NCBI GenBank assembly: GCA_028554795.2
Contig: CM068838.1
Location: 88,292,944-88,356,943 of the forward strand
Direction: 5' to 3'
Length of the DNA: 64,000 nucleotides
Origin: Sinohyriopsis cumingii
Taxonomy: Eukaryota > Mollusca > Bivalvia > Unionida > Unionidae
Shown here: positions 1 through 11,000 of the stretch, one piece after another
Position numbering within the stretch: the stretch's first letter is position 1
How the letters are laid out: each line of letters opens with the position of its first letter
The notes under the pieces: model-generated
What the model saw: only the letters and a program-made list of their open reading frames with translations
Told to the model about the DNA's origin: nothing
The model's database searches: none
Translations under genes and position numbers: made by a program

Positions 1-305
1 AATGAGAATCAGCATGTACAGATGTGAAAAATTAGACTTTGAAACTGCATTCAACAAGTGGGCAGCCCTAAAATCGCGACGGATCTTCATGTAATACTTT
101 GTAACATTTTGTTAATGCTTGTTGTAATTAAAGTATTAACTAATCCATCTTTTGTAATTTTCATTGCCTGTTACATTAATAGACTAAATTAACACTTGGA
201 AAAATGTACACTACTTTTTTTGGCGACACTTTTTGAAAATTGGCGACAAAATATTGAGGTTGGCGATTATTTTGGCGACAGCTTTTTAAAAGCCAGGACC
301 ATCCC
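1..305 (+). mobile_element. possible 3' end of a hAT-like transposon, cut by window edge
   Basis: A frame open from the left edge ends at the TAA at 92-94 and gives a short basic tail ending KSRRIFM. Tails of this shape (FExAFxxWxxxKxRRI) are common at the C-terminus of hAT-type transposases and hAT-derived zinc-finger proteins. The AT-rich sequence that follows contains repeated TTGGCGAC motifs and ends near 290-305 with a GCCAGGACCATCCCTG-like stretch that could be a terminal inverted repeat. The other end is outside the window. The assignment rests on one short C-terminal pattern, so it is weak; it could also be the last exon of an unrelated gene. Confidence 0.28.
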
Positions 306-1915
306 TGAAAGCCTATCATTTGAAATGCTTTTTATCTTGAACTGAATTTTCCACTGTTAATATTAGTTCTATACCATACCTTTTTATTTGCTATGATTTT
401 GTAAACTCCAGAAATCATTTAAGTAAGTTGTAAGTGAAATGTTAAATTGTATTGAGTAATTATATATGTATGGTCAATTTCAGTGGCTATGTATCAATGG
501 ATTTATTTGATATGTCACTTCATAAACTTACCATGGTCCCACACATCAGTCTATCATTGTTCCAACATGACCTAATGTCATTTGATTAAACTTTGATCTC
601 TCCAGATTAGCTGGACTGTTGTGATTACCCCCCACGCACACACACAACGTTGATGCTACTATTAGCATCCCCAGAATAATAATGAAAGGTTTGGAACTAT
701 TTACAAATTGTTTACTTGAATGTGGGGTTTATTTCCATTCAGTTGCTAGAAGAGTTTATACAATCTTCTTGGTTCTGTCACTGACAACTAACAAAGCATT
801 TGTGTCATTTTAACACAACCCTGATCATCATTCAAGCAGCAGTATAAAGGAGTTTTTATTCTGTCCTGATGGTAAACAAAGACAAAAAGCATATGAGGTT
901 GCACACGATTTGAAATCTTTCAAGAAATGCAGTCAGTCATTACACACAATGTAATCAATGCAATGCTTTTTGCTGTAAAGTAGTCACTTTTCTAAAAGCG
1001 TAGTACCATTTTTAGTTTTACAATCAATTTTTTTTCTTTTATACCATTTTACTAGACATTGTCTAAATATGTGATAAGTACGCTACTTTTGACATCAACT
1101 GTTCTGAACCAAAATCTTATGGTGGCAGGGGATAGTTTTGTAATTTGCCCCTGTCAAATTTCTTAACTTAATGCTATGGTGTGGCTTTTTCAGCTATTAT
1201 TGTTTACTATGTAAAGATGTGGATATATTTGAGAACAAGATGTTTTGGGCTTGTGTTGTTTTCAAAACTGATGGGAGGCATATACACGTCCCATTGTTAT
1301 TCTGCAGCATGTAGATAGTGAAATACCAATGGTCAGCTAGAAAGAAGGACCAGCCCCTCATAGCAGTAACATGTGGGTTCAAGGCAAGTAGAATATCTCA
1401 AAAATGGCTTGGATGGCACCTATTTTGAATTGCATCATCCTGTTTAGTACACAATGTTTTGCAGAATTATCAGCTAAGAAAAGGGCATGTGTTTGCACTG
1501 TGAACATCACATGGTGTAAAAATGACCTTCAGGTGTGAAATATACAGGTATACATTTGGGTTGGGTGTGTAAACTTCTTTTTCTATGAACTGCCATTGAC
1601 TTCTTGGTTAAGTGAACAATATTTTTATGCTTTGTTTTAATATAACAATCCAGAAATGTGGACCTTTTTGATCTCGCATGTGTATTTTATTTTTTATGAA
1701 TTTTTTTATACTAGGCTGGTGAATGGGACATTAAATTTGTGCATAAAACTGTCCCTTGCACCCTGAACATCACAAAGTGAACGAATGTGGTGTATGCCTA
1801 GATTGCATGTATGTGGCTGTAGTAATTAACTAGTTTTCAGTGTTACGATTCTGATTGAACAAATTAAGCCTAACAATGATGTTCATTGCTTTTTATTGTA
1901 ATATATTTTGGCCTA
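306..1915. other. non-coding AT-rich upstream region, nothing recognised
   Basis: No open frame with coding character, repeat array or transposon ends were recognised here. A non-coding first exon or the promoter of the transporter gene could lie in this stretch, but nothing in the sequence marks it. Confidence 0.5.
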
Positions 1916-1985
1916 CAATGTAAGACATGGACTCTGATATTCATAGAGACAATGTACATGATTGTCTTACATTGTCTCTATGAAT
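1916..1985. repeat. overlapping, mutually exclusive inverted repeats
   Basis: An 18-bp perfect inverted repeat has arms at 1939-1956 and 1968-1985 with an 11-bp loop. The segment 1964-1975 (TGTCTTACATTG) overlaps the right arm and is also the exact reverse complement of 1916-1927 (CAATGTAAGACA). The right-hand sequence can therefore pair with only one of the two left partners at a time. The cluster lies about 720 bp upstream of the transporter start codon. Whether it is transcribed is unknown. Confidence 0.8.
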
Positions 1986-2362
1986 GAGAGCACAAAAAGT
2001 AATGATAGAAATAGTTTCCACCCCTCTTGAAAACTCTTGTACAGTGATATTATTTTTAAAGTTATACATACTCTATATTAAAAAGTACATCCCTATACAG
2101 TGCTGAAGAAAGTTGTCAGTTACAACTGGACTGCATTGTCCATATGCTACAGGTTGTAGATACACTGTGGATTTGACTGTAATTCGTACATTTGTTCTTT
2201 TTTGATTGTTTGAACATTGTTTTCATAACTAGTGTGATGCACAAGAGCCTGGGGGATTGTGGAAATTGCATCTTTCTAGCGGAAATTTCCTTTCGTTACA
2301 GATTTGTTGTTGGAAGTTAATAGCACTTCATTTGGTAGATCCTTCTACCTTGTCACAAAACA

Positions 2363-2388
2363 TAATTAGTGAATTATTTCACTAATTA
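2363..2388. repeat. 11-bp perfect inverted repeat
   Basis: Arms TAATTAGTGAA (2363-2373) and TTCACTAATTA (2378-2388) are separated by TTAT. It is AT-rich, lies upstream of the putative 5' UTR exon, and has no known role. Confidence 0.7.
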
Positions 2389-2575
2389 GCGTTATATTAA
2401 TTAATAATAATGAGGACAATTGATGTCTTAAGGTTAATGAGTTCATATTGAAGTGCCATCCTTGTTCTAGTTATTTTAAGCCGTGGACAAACTTCCAACT
2501 TAACATTTTGATGTACTCAGATGATTGTTATAACTATCAGAGAAATAAATCTTTAAAGTTCCATTTTTATTTCAG

Positions 2576-2703
2576 AAAAAGGGAAAAGAAGTATCATCTT
2601 CCTGTTTATGAATTATGGGAATCTGAGGAAATTATTAAAATTCGCAATGATCATCAGGAAATGATTAAAAGCCTTTGATAAGCCTGTCTCAACCATCATC
2701 ATC
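2576..2703 (+). other. probable 5' UTR part of the first coding exon
   Basis: A pyrimidine-rich acceptor ending TTTTTATTTCAG at 2575 precedes this stretch, so the exon carrying the start codon probably begins at 2576 and an untranslated exon should lie further upstream. A short upstream ORF of 18 codons starts at ATG 2608 and stops at 2662-2664, before the main start. It could dampen translation, but this is inference from position only. The start ATG at 2704 has A at -3, a fair initiation context. Confidence 0.45.
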
Positions 2704-3314
2704 ATGTCTTCAGTTGTAACTAAAAGAACTCATGTGGTGCAAAATGGACCAAAACATTTAGTTAATGGGATAGATCTGGATTCAAGTTCAAATATCCCAC
2801 ATGTATCACTCTCTACACACAGCAATGAAGACAAAATTATTGGAGGCAATACAGATATTGTGACAGATGACATCTCAAAGAGGGTGGGTCTCAAGGGAGA
2901 CTTCCATAATATTATGTTATTGATTTTTTTATACATACTTCAAGGCATTCCATTAGGTCTTACTGGGAGTATACCAATGCTACTTTCAGGTCGTAAAGTT
3001 AGCTACAAAGAACAGGCAATCTTCAGTTTTGTCTTTTGGCCATTTAGCATAAAGCTATTATGGGCTCCTTTGGTGGATTCCGTGTATATAAAATGGTTTG
3101 GAAGAAGAAAGACTTGGTTGATTCCCACCCAGTATTTAATTGGAATCTTCATGTTAGTTTTATCAAGTTATGTAAATAGCTTCCTAGGAACAGAAGACTT
3201 GGCTTCAAGGAAAGTGGACATTATACCTTTGACATTCATATTTTTCATGCTGAACTTCCTCGCAGCAACCCAAGATATTGCTGTTGATGGATGGGCACTG
3301 ACTATTTTGTCAAG
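2704..3314 (+). CDS. SLC33A1: SLC33A1 coding exon 1
   Basis: Encodes residues 1-203 plus two bases of codon 204. A polar N-terminal ~68 residues precede the first membrane segment (about 70-92); further segments lie near 105-123, 137-155 and 173-190. The donor is CAAG|GTAACT. The exon ends just after the conserved DIAVDGWALT block. A stop follows at once in the intron (TAA 3316-3318). Confidence 0.95.
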
Positions 3315-5031
3315 GTAACTCTTACCAGCTGTTTCTTATGAATTAAAATGCAGGAATTCGTTCGTAATCACAATTCAATTACATTTCTGTATATTTAAGA
3401 CATACATTTGTTTTAATGAAATATTGTACATAAAACAGGCTTAAGTCTATAGAGAAGTTGGAAATATATTTTTGCAAGTAATTATTCTTAATGTATTGTA
3501 TCGATTATCACAAAATGTATGAAATTTAAATTTTTCATGTATTTTATACCATTTCTACCATTATGCATCTCACTGCTTGGAAGCTTCTTGATTTGGTTGT
3601 CAGTCGACCCATTCTTCACTGTTAGCAAGATTGTACAAATGCCACTCAAAACAGAAATATAATTTGGCTAGAATGTTTGTTCCTACAGTGGGTACCAAAA
3701 GCAAAGATTGTGTTTTAAGTGAGGGTGTAAGTTATTGTGGAGACTATGAACATTTATGAACGGGATGCTGTCCTGCCTGGTTATCAACAAGAATAAGATG
3801 GTGGGAGCCTGTTAAATAGTTTAATAATGGTTTTTTATTTGTATTGGAAATAATTGTCCAAAATATGCATTTTCTTCTGAAGTTATTCACGTTATATTTG
3901 TGGTTTAGTGGGGAGGTTATATTCCAGGTTGATCGTCTTTTGGTCAGAATTGAACAGAATGAGAGGTATATGAAAAAGCATTTTCAGTTCCATTGGATTA
4001 TGTTTCATTGGAAACGTTCATTTTTCTATATGAATTATATCTGAAATTTTTTTTTCCATGTGGCAAGTAGTCATTTAACTACTTTTCTTGCTATCATTGA
4101 TCATGTTTAGTAGGATAAAATAGTGATTAATGTTGGATACTTTAATTATGTTATTTACAAGATAATGGTTATAAGTGTTTAACTGAACAATTGAAATTAA
4201 CTGACCAACTGCAGTTAGTTTACCTGACACAGTATTATGACTGCTAGCTCTTATGTTGGTGGGATTTACATGCCTTTTAACTTTTTATTATTCCACTCCA
4301 TTTATTTGATTTGATACAAAAGACATAATGTGATAATACAAAGAAGGTCTGCTTTGGATTAATTGTAACAATGCAAAGTTCACTTCTGCAAATTGGGAGC
4401 TCAAAGCACAGTTGGAATTTAGGTTTGGGCGCTGCTGCCAGTAAGCATTAATGACTTTTTCATGGACCAAAAGATTGTTCAGTATAGTATTGTTATTTAC
4501 AGTGTGATGAGAATTTGTTTTGCATAGAAAACTTAATAAAATACATGGCTTCTTATTAAAATTTATCAGTGATAAAACAAGCAGTATATAAAAGTTTCAT
4601 TTACCAAAAATTACATGGAATACGGTACCTGTTTTGGTTGTGATTTTCTTAACTTTCAGTAAATAGGGGCCACATCCTTTTGGTATTTTCAAGGGGAAAA
4701 AAATGGGATCCATGCTTGACCCTGCCTTATTAGCAGGTTCATGTATTATGCGAGCATGAGTTTACGAGAGAGAAATGTATATGTGATGACCTGTTTAGAT
4801 TTTCAGGTGATAAATGTTTACAAATTTTGCAACTAGTTTTGGAACTTGTTGGAATTTACTTAATAATTTATTTTTTTTTGCACAGTGAAGCAAACAAATG
4901 AATTTGGTTGCAATATTTGTATTTACTTGTAAATGACTGAATTAAATATTCAGGCCAGTAAGATGATTAATTATGTAATTTGTGTGTGTGTGAATAAATA
5001 TTAAATTTTTAAAGTGCACGCTTGTATATAT

Positions 5032-5073
<42 letters not shown>

Positions 5074-8000
5074 GACCAGATAACATTTTCATACCATAAT
5101 ACCAAGTTTTCCAATTCTTACACGTTTTTCAAGAGTTTGGACTTGGGCATTTTGATCTGTATTGAAGGCAAACAAGTTTTAAGTTCTTACTGTCAGTATT
5201 TCCATTTCATTTTTTTAATTTCTTAATTGAGTTAAAAATAAAATATCATAAAGTCAGAGAAAGATTTGTTGATATTAAGCGTTTTCAAAATAATTAAGAA
5301 TGCTTTTGTGTTGGATTCATTAAAGAGAAGACAGACAGCTACATTGCTTTTATATTTAAGGTTTAGTGGGGAGGTTATAATCCAGGTTGATCATTTTTCA
5401 GTCAAATTTGAACATAATTTGAATGGGTTCTGCCAATATAGGTTTAGTGGGGAGGTTATAATCCAGGTTGATCATTTTTCAGTCAAATTTGAACATAATT
5501 TGAATGGGTTCTGCCAATGTGGGTATGTGAGAAAGCTTGCCAATAGCTTCCTGTGGGTCAGTGGTTCTTTATGGGGTTTCTCCAGGTTCTTCCTCCGCCA
5601 TTTATACTGGCCACCATGTATAGCCTATCTTGTGCTGAAAAATGGTGTTAAATCCTACAACAACAATGACAGACAAAGAACAATAACAAGATAATGTGAG
5701 GTATATTGTATTATTGGAAAATGTTTGAGTATATGCAGAAGTTTGTTGACAAATCACTCAAGGTAATATTTATTTATATTTTTGTTTTCTTTTAGGCATA
5801 ATGTTGGCTGGGCAAGCACCTGCAATAGTGTTGGGCAGACAGCAGGATATTTCCTGGGCAATGCACTATTCCTTGCTTTGGAGTCGGCAGATTTCTGTAA
5901 TAAATATCTCAGAACTGAGCCACAGTCTGAGGGAGTTGTTACGTTAGCCAGTAAGTTTTAAAGAGCAGAAGGAATGTTTCAAGATAACTAGCTTCGGCTG
6001 TTTACATCATAACCTCCCATTTTGCATTTTCTGATTGTGTTGACAGATTTGGGTCTATACATGTTGTTAGGACAAATTAGTAGAAGAAGTAACATAGACC
6101 CTGATCTGTTTGCATTTATGTGACTGCATATCAGAGTTTACGTATATTTGAGTATCAGTATTTTTCAAAATATCAGAGTCTCAAGTCAGAAAACATAATG
6201 CAGGTATGATTCTTATCAGTATCAGTGTGTCTTTAACCAGCTTGGAATATTTGACAAGTCAATTTGATTTTTCTTTAAGGTTTTTTGTACTACAGTGGCA
6301 TTGTGTTCTTCATCAGCACAACACTAGTATCGCTTATGAAGCAAGAGAAAGATGACCCAGATGTTGATTCCGACCAGGGAATAGTAGACACATATAAACA
6401 GCTGATCCGTGTGATCCACTTACCGTCAGTAATATCGTATGCCATCATAGTTCTTACAGTGGAGGTAAAAAGACTTTAAAAAAAAGTACAGTAGAACTTT
6501 GATTATCTGTCACCCTATTAACGGTCAGTCTCTGTTAACAGCCAAGGCATTGTACTTCAAAATATTAAAAACAGGTATATGTAGATAATATGATTCTTTG
6601 ATGACCCAGTCTGTTATATAATATTTCTAATGTACATAGTCTGTTATCCATCTATTCTCAGGGCTCGAGTCTAGGAAACGGCCAATGTTGGTATGTGAGA
6701 AAGCTTTTCAGTAGCTTCTCATGGGTCGGTGGTTCTTCCGGGGTTTTTACTGGGTTCTTCCTCCACCATTAATACTGGCTGCCATGCATAGAATATCATG
6801 TGCTGAAAAATGGCATTAAACCCCACAACAACAACAACAACAACAACATCTATTCTCATATCCATCATGGTCTCGGTCCTGTACCCTCATGGATAATTGA
6901 AGTTCTACTGTACTGTAATTGTGATTATTTATAGTTCACCTATGATAAAATTTACAGTTATAGAAATGTTATTTATGTGCATTAATTCAGGGCATGTTTG
7001 ATTGGTTCACGTTCCTAAGAGTATCGCGACACTAAAGTTACACGGGTAATCAATAAAATTCCAAGAACAGGCTACCTGGATTCTCAGTTGGATTTGAAAA
7101 GCTGGAGTAATAGACTCCCAACCTGGACAAAGTTGTAGTCCCAGAGCAAAGTTTGCTGGTGTGATCCTAAAATCATTATTTAGCTATGAAGTGTTATAGT
7201 GGTATAAGCATCAGTTGTTTTCCATAAAAGCAATGGCCCTTTGTTGGCATTCTGTGGTTCAAAACAGCAGTAAAATTAAACAAGACCCAAATTTGAGGAC
7301 CCTTTCAAAAATGTACTTAATATGAATATAATTTTTTTTTTAAATTGATAAAACTAAAAATGTTTTGATCAACCAGTTAATATTTACAAAATTTGTATAC
7401 CTTCTTTGTTGATTTATAAAGAAAGAAGGCTTTATCTAGTTTTATTTTCACACCTACATCATTGATGTCCAGGAACATTTTGTACAGTGACAATATATTT
7501 AGGTTGCAATAAAATGTTGCAGTTTTAATACTTGGTGTAAAGAAAATTATTGATATGTTCAGTTATTTGATTTACCAGAAAAGGGTAGCATTGTGAAATT
7601 CTCAGTTTTGGATCTTGACCTTTTTGTCTCTCTTCTTTACTCATTTGACTTTAGCCTTCACTCGTCATTTACGAGTGTTTTAATATTTCATCCTTATCTG
7701 AATTATATTTCTTTTCAAAGTCATAACTAATTGAATTAATGCAAAATTATTTATTTCTGCAAGTTTATTCTTTCAGAAATCGAGTTCCTAAGGTCATTAG
7801 TCAAATGATAAATGTGTGTTACACTAGCAGTGTATGATGGCTTTGCAGTCTAATTCTGTTGACATAAGGAGCAAAACTGAACTTTCCATGCAAAATTTGA
7901 TGTTTAATCTGAAGTATTGGCCTCATTTAGTCATCATTAGCATAAATAATATGCATCTTATTATATGTTGAAAATAGGAGACTGAATTGCCTGGCAGAAA

Positions 8001-11000
8001 TATTTGACTTAGTCAGACCAGTGCCAGATATAATTGTGTGTGGCTCTATTTGTTTTTGTATGAAAGGAAACAATAATTCATTACTGTTCTCTGAAAACTT
8101 TTTATGTGCATTTCTTATCAAATAATTGACATGTCACATGTTTTGCAATAGTTGTACCAGTGCATGGTCCTCATCTAAATATGTAAAATTAAATATTAAA
8201 TCACTGAGTTTTAACTATTTCTTAGGTAATTTCTTTAATTTAAACTGGTAACTGTCTTTGAACCCTGTGGTTTTTTGTGTCCACCCAACACACATCTTTT
8301 TGACCTAGAGCAGTGGTTCTTAACTCATACGTCACAACCCAAAACTGGGTCACTATACTGGTTTGAGTAGGTTGCCAAGATGAACCTTAATAATTGAAAT
8401 TTCCTACTCAAGTGTTTTTTTTTATTGCATTTAACAGGGCAAGGTTAACACCACAAACCTAATCTGGGTTGCTGCCTAAAAAGTTGAGAACCTCAGATTT
8501 CACATGCAACATTTTGTTAAGTTAACTGGCTTGTCTTGTTATTGCTTGGTACATTATGTGCATGATGAACTTGATGGAATCTGACCATCATGTTCATGGT
8601 TTCTTACAACTTTTGGCGGCTTAGTCTTTGAATTTGTTGATAACCCCTGTTTTAGCATCCTTAAACTCCTTGAATTTATTGATAGAATTTAAAACAATAA
8701 TGTTAATAAATATTTCACTTTTTATATTCAGAATTTTTTTATTTATGCATTTATCAAAAATAATAAGTAAAGCAATTGTGATAAAATGGAATAGATCAAG
8801 TGACACTCCACATTGTTTACCAGATGGAATAGCATCCCTTTGCTTTTGTTGTGTGCTAATTAGTTTACCAGATGGAATAGCATCCCTTTGCTTTTGTTGT
8901 GTGCTAATTAGTTTACCAGATGGAATAGCATCCCTTTGCTTTTGTTGTGTGCTACATAGTTTACCAGATGGAATAGCATCCCTTTGCTTTTGTAGTGTGC
9001 TACTTAGTTCTGTTTTATATATCTATTTTAACAGTGATAAATATAGGAACATTTTGAGAAAGTTCAATTTTTGTAATAAAGAATACTTATTGAAAACTTT
9101 AGGAAGTCCTTGCATTTATTTAAAAAGTCATTGAAAAACAATTCTTTGGGACTCTGAACCAGTATTACAGCAACATTTCTGTATTTATCTAACATGTTAG
9201 ATCTAAAGACCATGTACATGTCTACATCTATGTTATTTAGGTAGTCTCATTTATCGAATATGTTGGGTGTAAAGACTATGCATCTCTACATCTGTGTTAT
9301 TTAGGTAGTCTCAGTTATCTAATATGTTGGGTGTAAAGACTATGCATATCTACATTTGTGTTATTTAGGTAGTCTCATTTATCTAATATGTTGGGTGTAA
9401 AGACTGTGCATATCTACATCTGTTATTTAGGTAGTCTCTTTTATCTAATATGTTGGGTGTAAAGACTGCATCTCTACATCTGTGTTATTTAGGTAGTCTC
9501 ATTTATCTAATATGTTGGGTCTAAAGACCATATGCATCTCTACATCTATGTTATTTAGGTAGTCTCATTTATCGAATATGTTGGGTGTAAAGACTATGCA
9601 TCTCTACATCTGTGTTATTTAGGTAGTCTCAGTTATCTAATATGTTGGGTGTAAAGACTATGCATATCTACATTTGTGTTATTTAGGTAGTCTCATTTAT
9701 CTAATATGTTGGGTGTAAAGACTGTGCATATCTACATCTGTTATTTAGGTAGTCTCTTTTATCTAATATGTTGGGTGTAAAGACTGCATCTCTACATCTG
9801 TGTTATTTAGGTAGTCTCATTTATCTAATATGTTGGGTCTAAAGACCATATGCATCTCTACATCTATGTTATTTAGGTAGTCTCATTTATCGAATATGTT
9901 GGGTGTAAAGACTATGCATCTCTACATCTGTGTTATTTAGGTAGTCTCAGTTATCTAATATGTTGGGTGTAAAGACTATGCATATCTACATTTGTGTTAT
10001 TTAGGTAGTCTCATTTATCTAATATGTTGGGTGTAAAGACTGTGCATATCTACATCTGTTATTTAGGTAGTCTCTTTTATCTAATATGTTGGGTGTAAAG
10101 TCTATGCATCTCTACATCTGTGTTATTTAGGTAGTCTCATTTATCTAATATGTTGGGTCTAAAGACCATTTGCATCTCTACATCTGTGTTATTTAGATAG
10201 TCTCATTTATCAAACATGTTGGATCTAAAGACCATATGCATCTCTACATCTATGTTATTTAGGTAGTCTCATTTATCTAACATGTTGGATCGAAAAACCA
10301 TTTGCATCTCTACATCTATGTTATTTAGGTAGTCTCATTTATCTAATATGTTGGGTGTAAAGACTATGCATCTCTACATCTGTGTTATTTAGGTAGTCTC
10401 ATTTATCTAATATGTTGGGTCTAAAGACCATATGCATCTCTACATCTATGTTATTTAGGTAGTCTCATTTATCTAACATGTTGGATCTAAAGACTATATG
10501 CATCTCTGCACCTATGTTTTTTAGGTAGCCTCAATTATCTAATATGTTGGGTCTAAAGACCATATGCATCTCTACATCTGTTATTCATGTAGTCTTTGCT
10601 GCATTTATCTAATATGTTGGGTCTGAAGACCATATGCATCCCTACATCTGTGTTATTTAGGTAACATCCCTTGCTTTTGTAGTGTGCTAATTAGGTAGTC
10701 TCATTTATCTAACATGTTGGGTCTAAAGACTATGCATCTCTACATCCGTGTTATTTAGGTAGCTTCATTTAGCTATTAAGTTGGATCTAAAGACTATGCA
10801 TATCTACATCTATGTTATTTAGGTAGCTTCATTTAGCTATTATGTTGGATCTAAAGACTATGCATATCTACATCTGTGTTATTTAGGTAGTCTCATTTAT
10901 CTAATATGTTGGGTCTAAAGTCTATGCATCTCTACATCTGTGTTATTTAGGTAGTATATTTAGCTATTATGTTGGGTCTAAAGACTGCATCTCTACATGT

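Larger units (their letters stand above)
3315..5795 (+). other. SLC33A1: SLC33A1 intron 1
   Basis: GT..AG intron of about 2.5 kb. It holds a partial repeat at 3897-3966, a CA/TA microsatellite at 5034-5073 and a SINE-like element at 5360-5692. The remaining AT-rich sequence shows nothing recognisable. Confidence 0.85.

Noticed and set aside
8628-9134. 168-codon plus-strand ORF with a 16-residue repeat
   Set aside because: The frame is open because the 48-bp unit is a multiple of three. The flanks are AT-rich intron sequence and no splice sites frame it.
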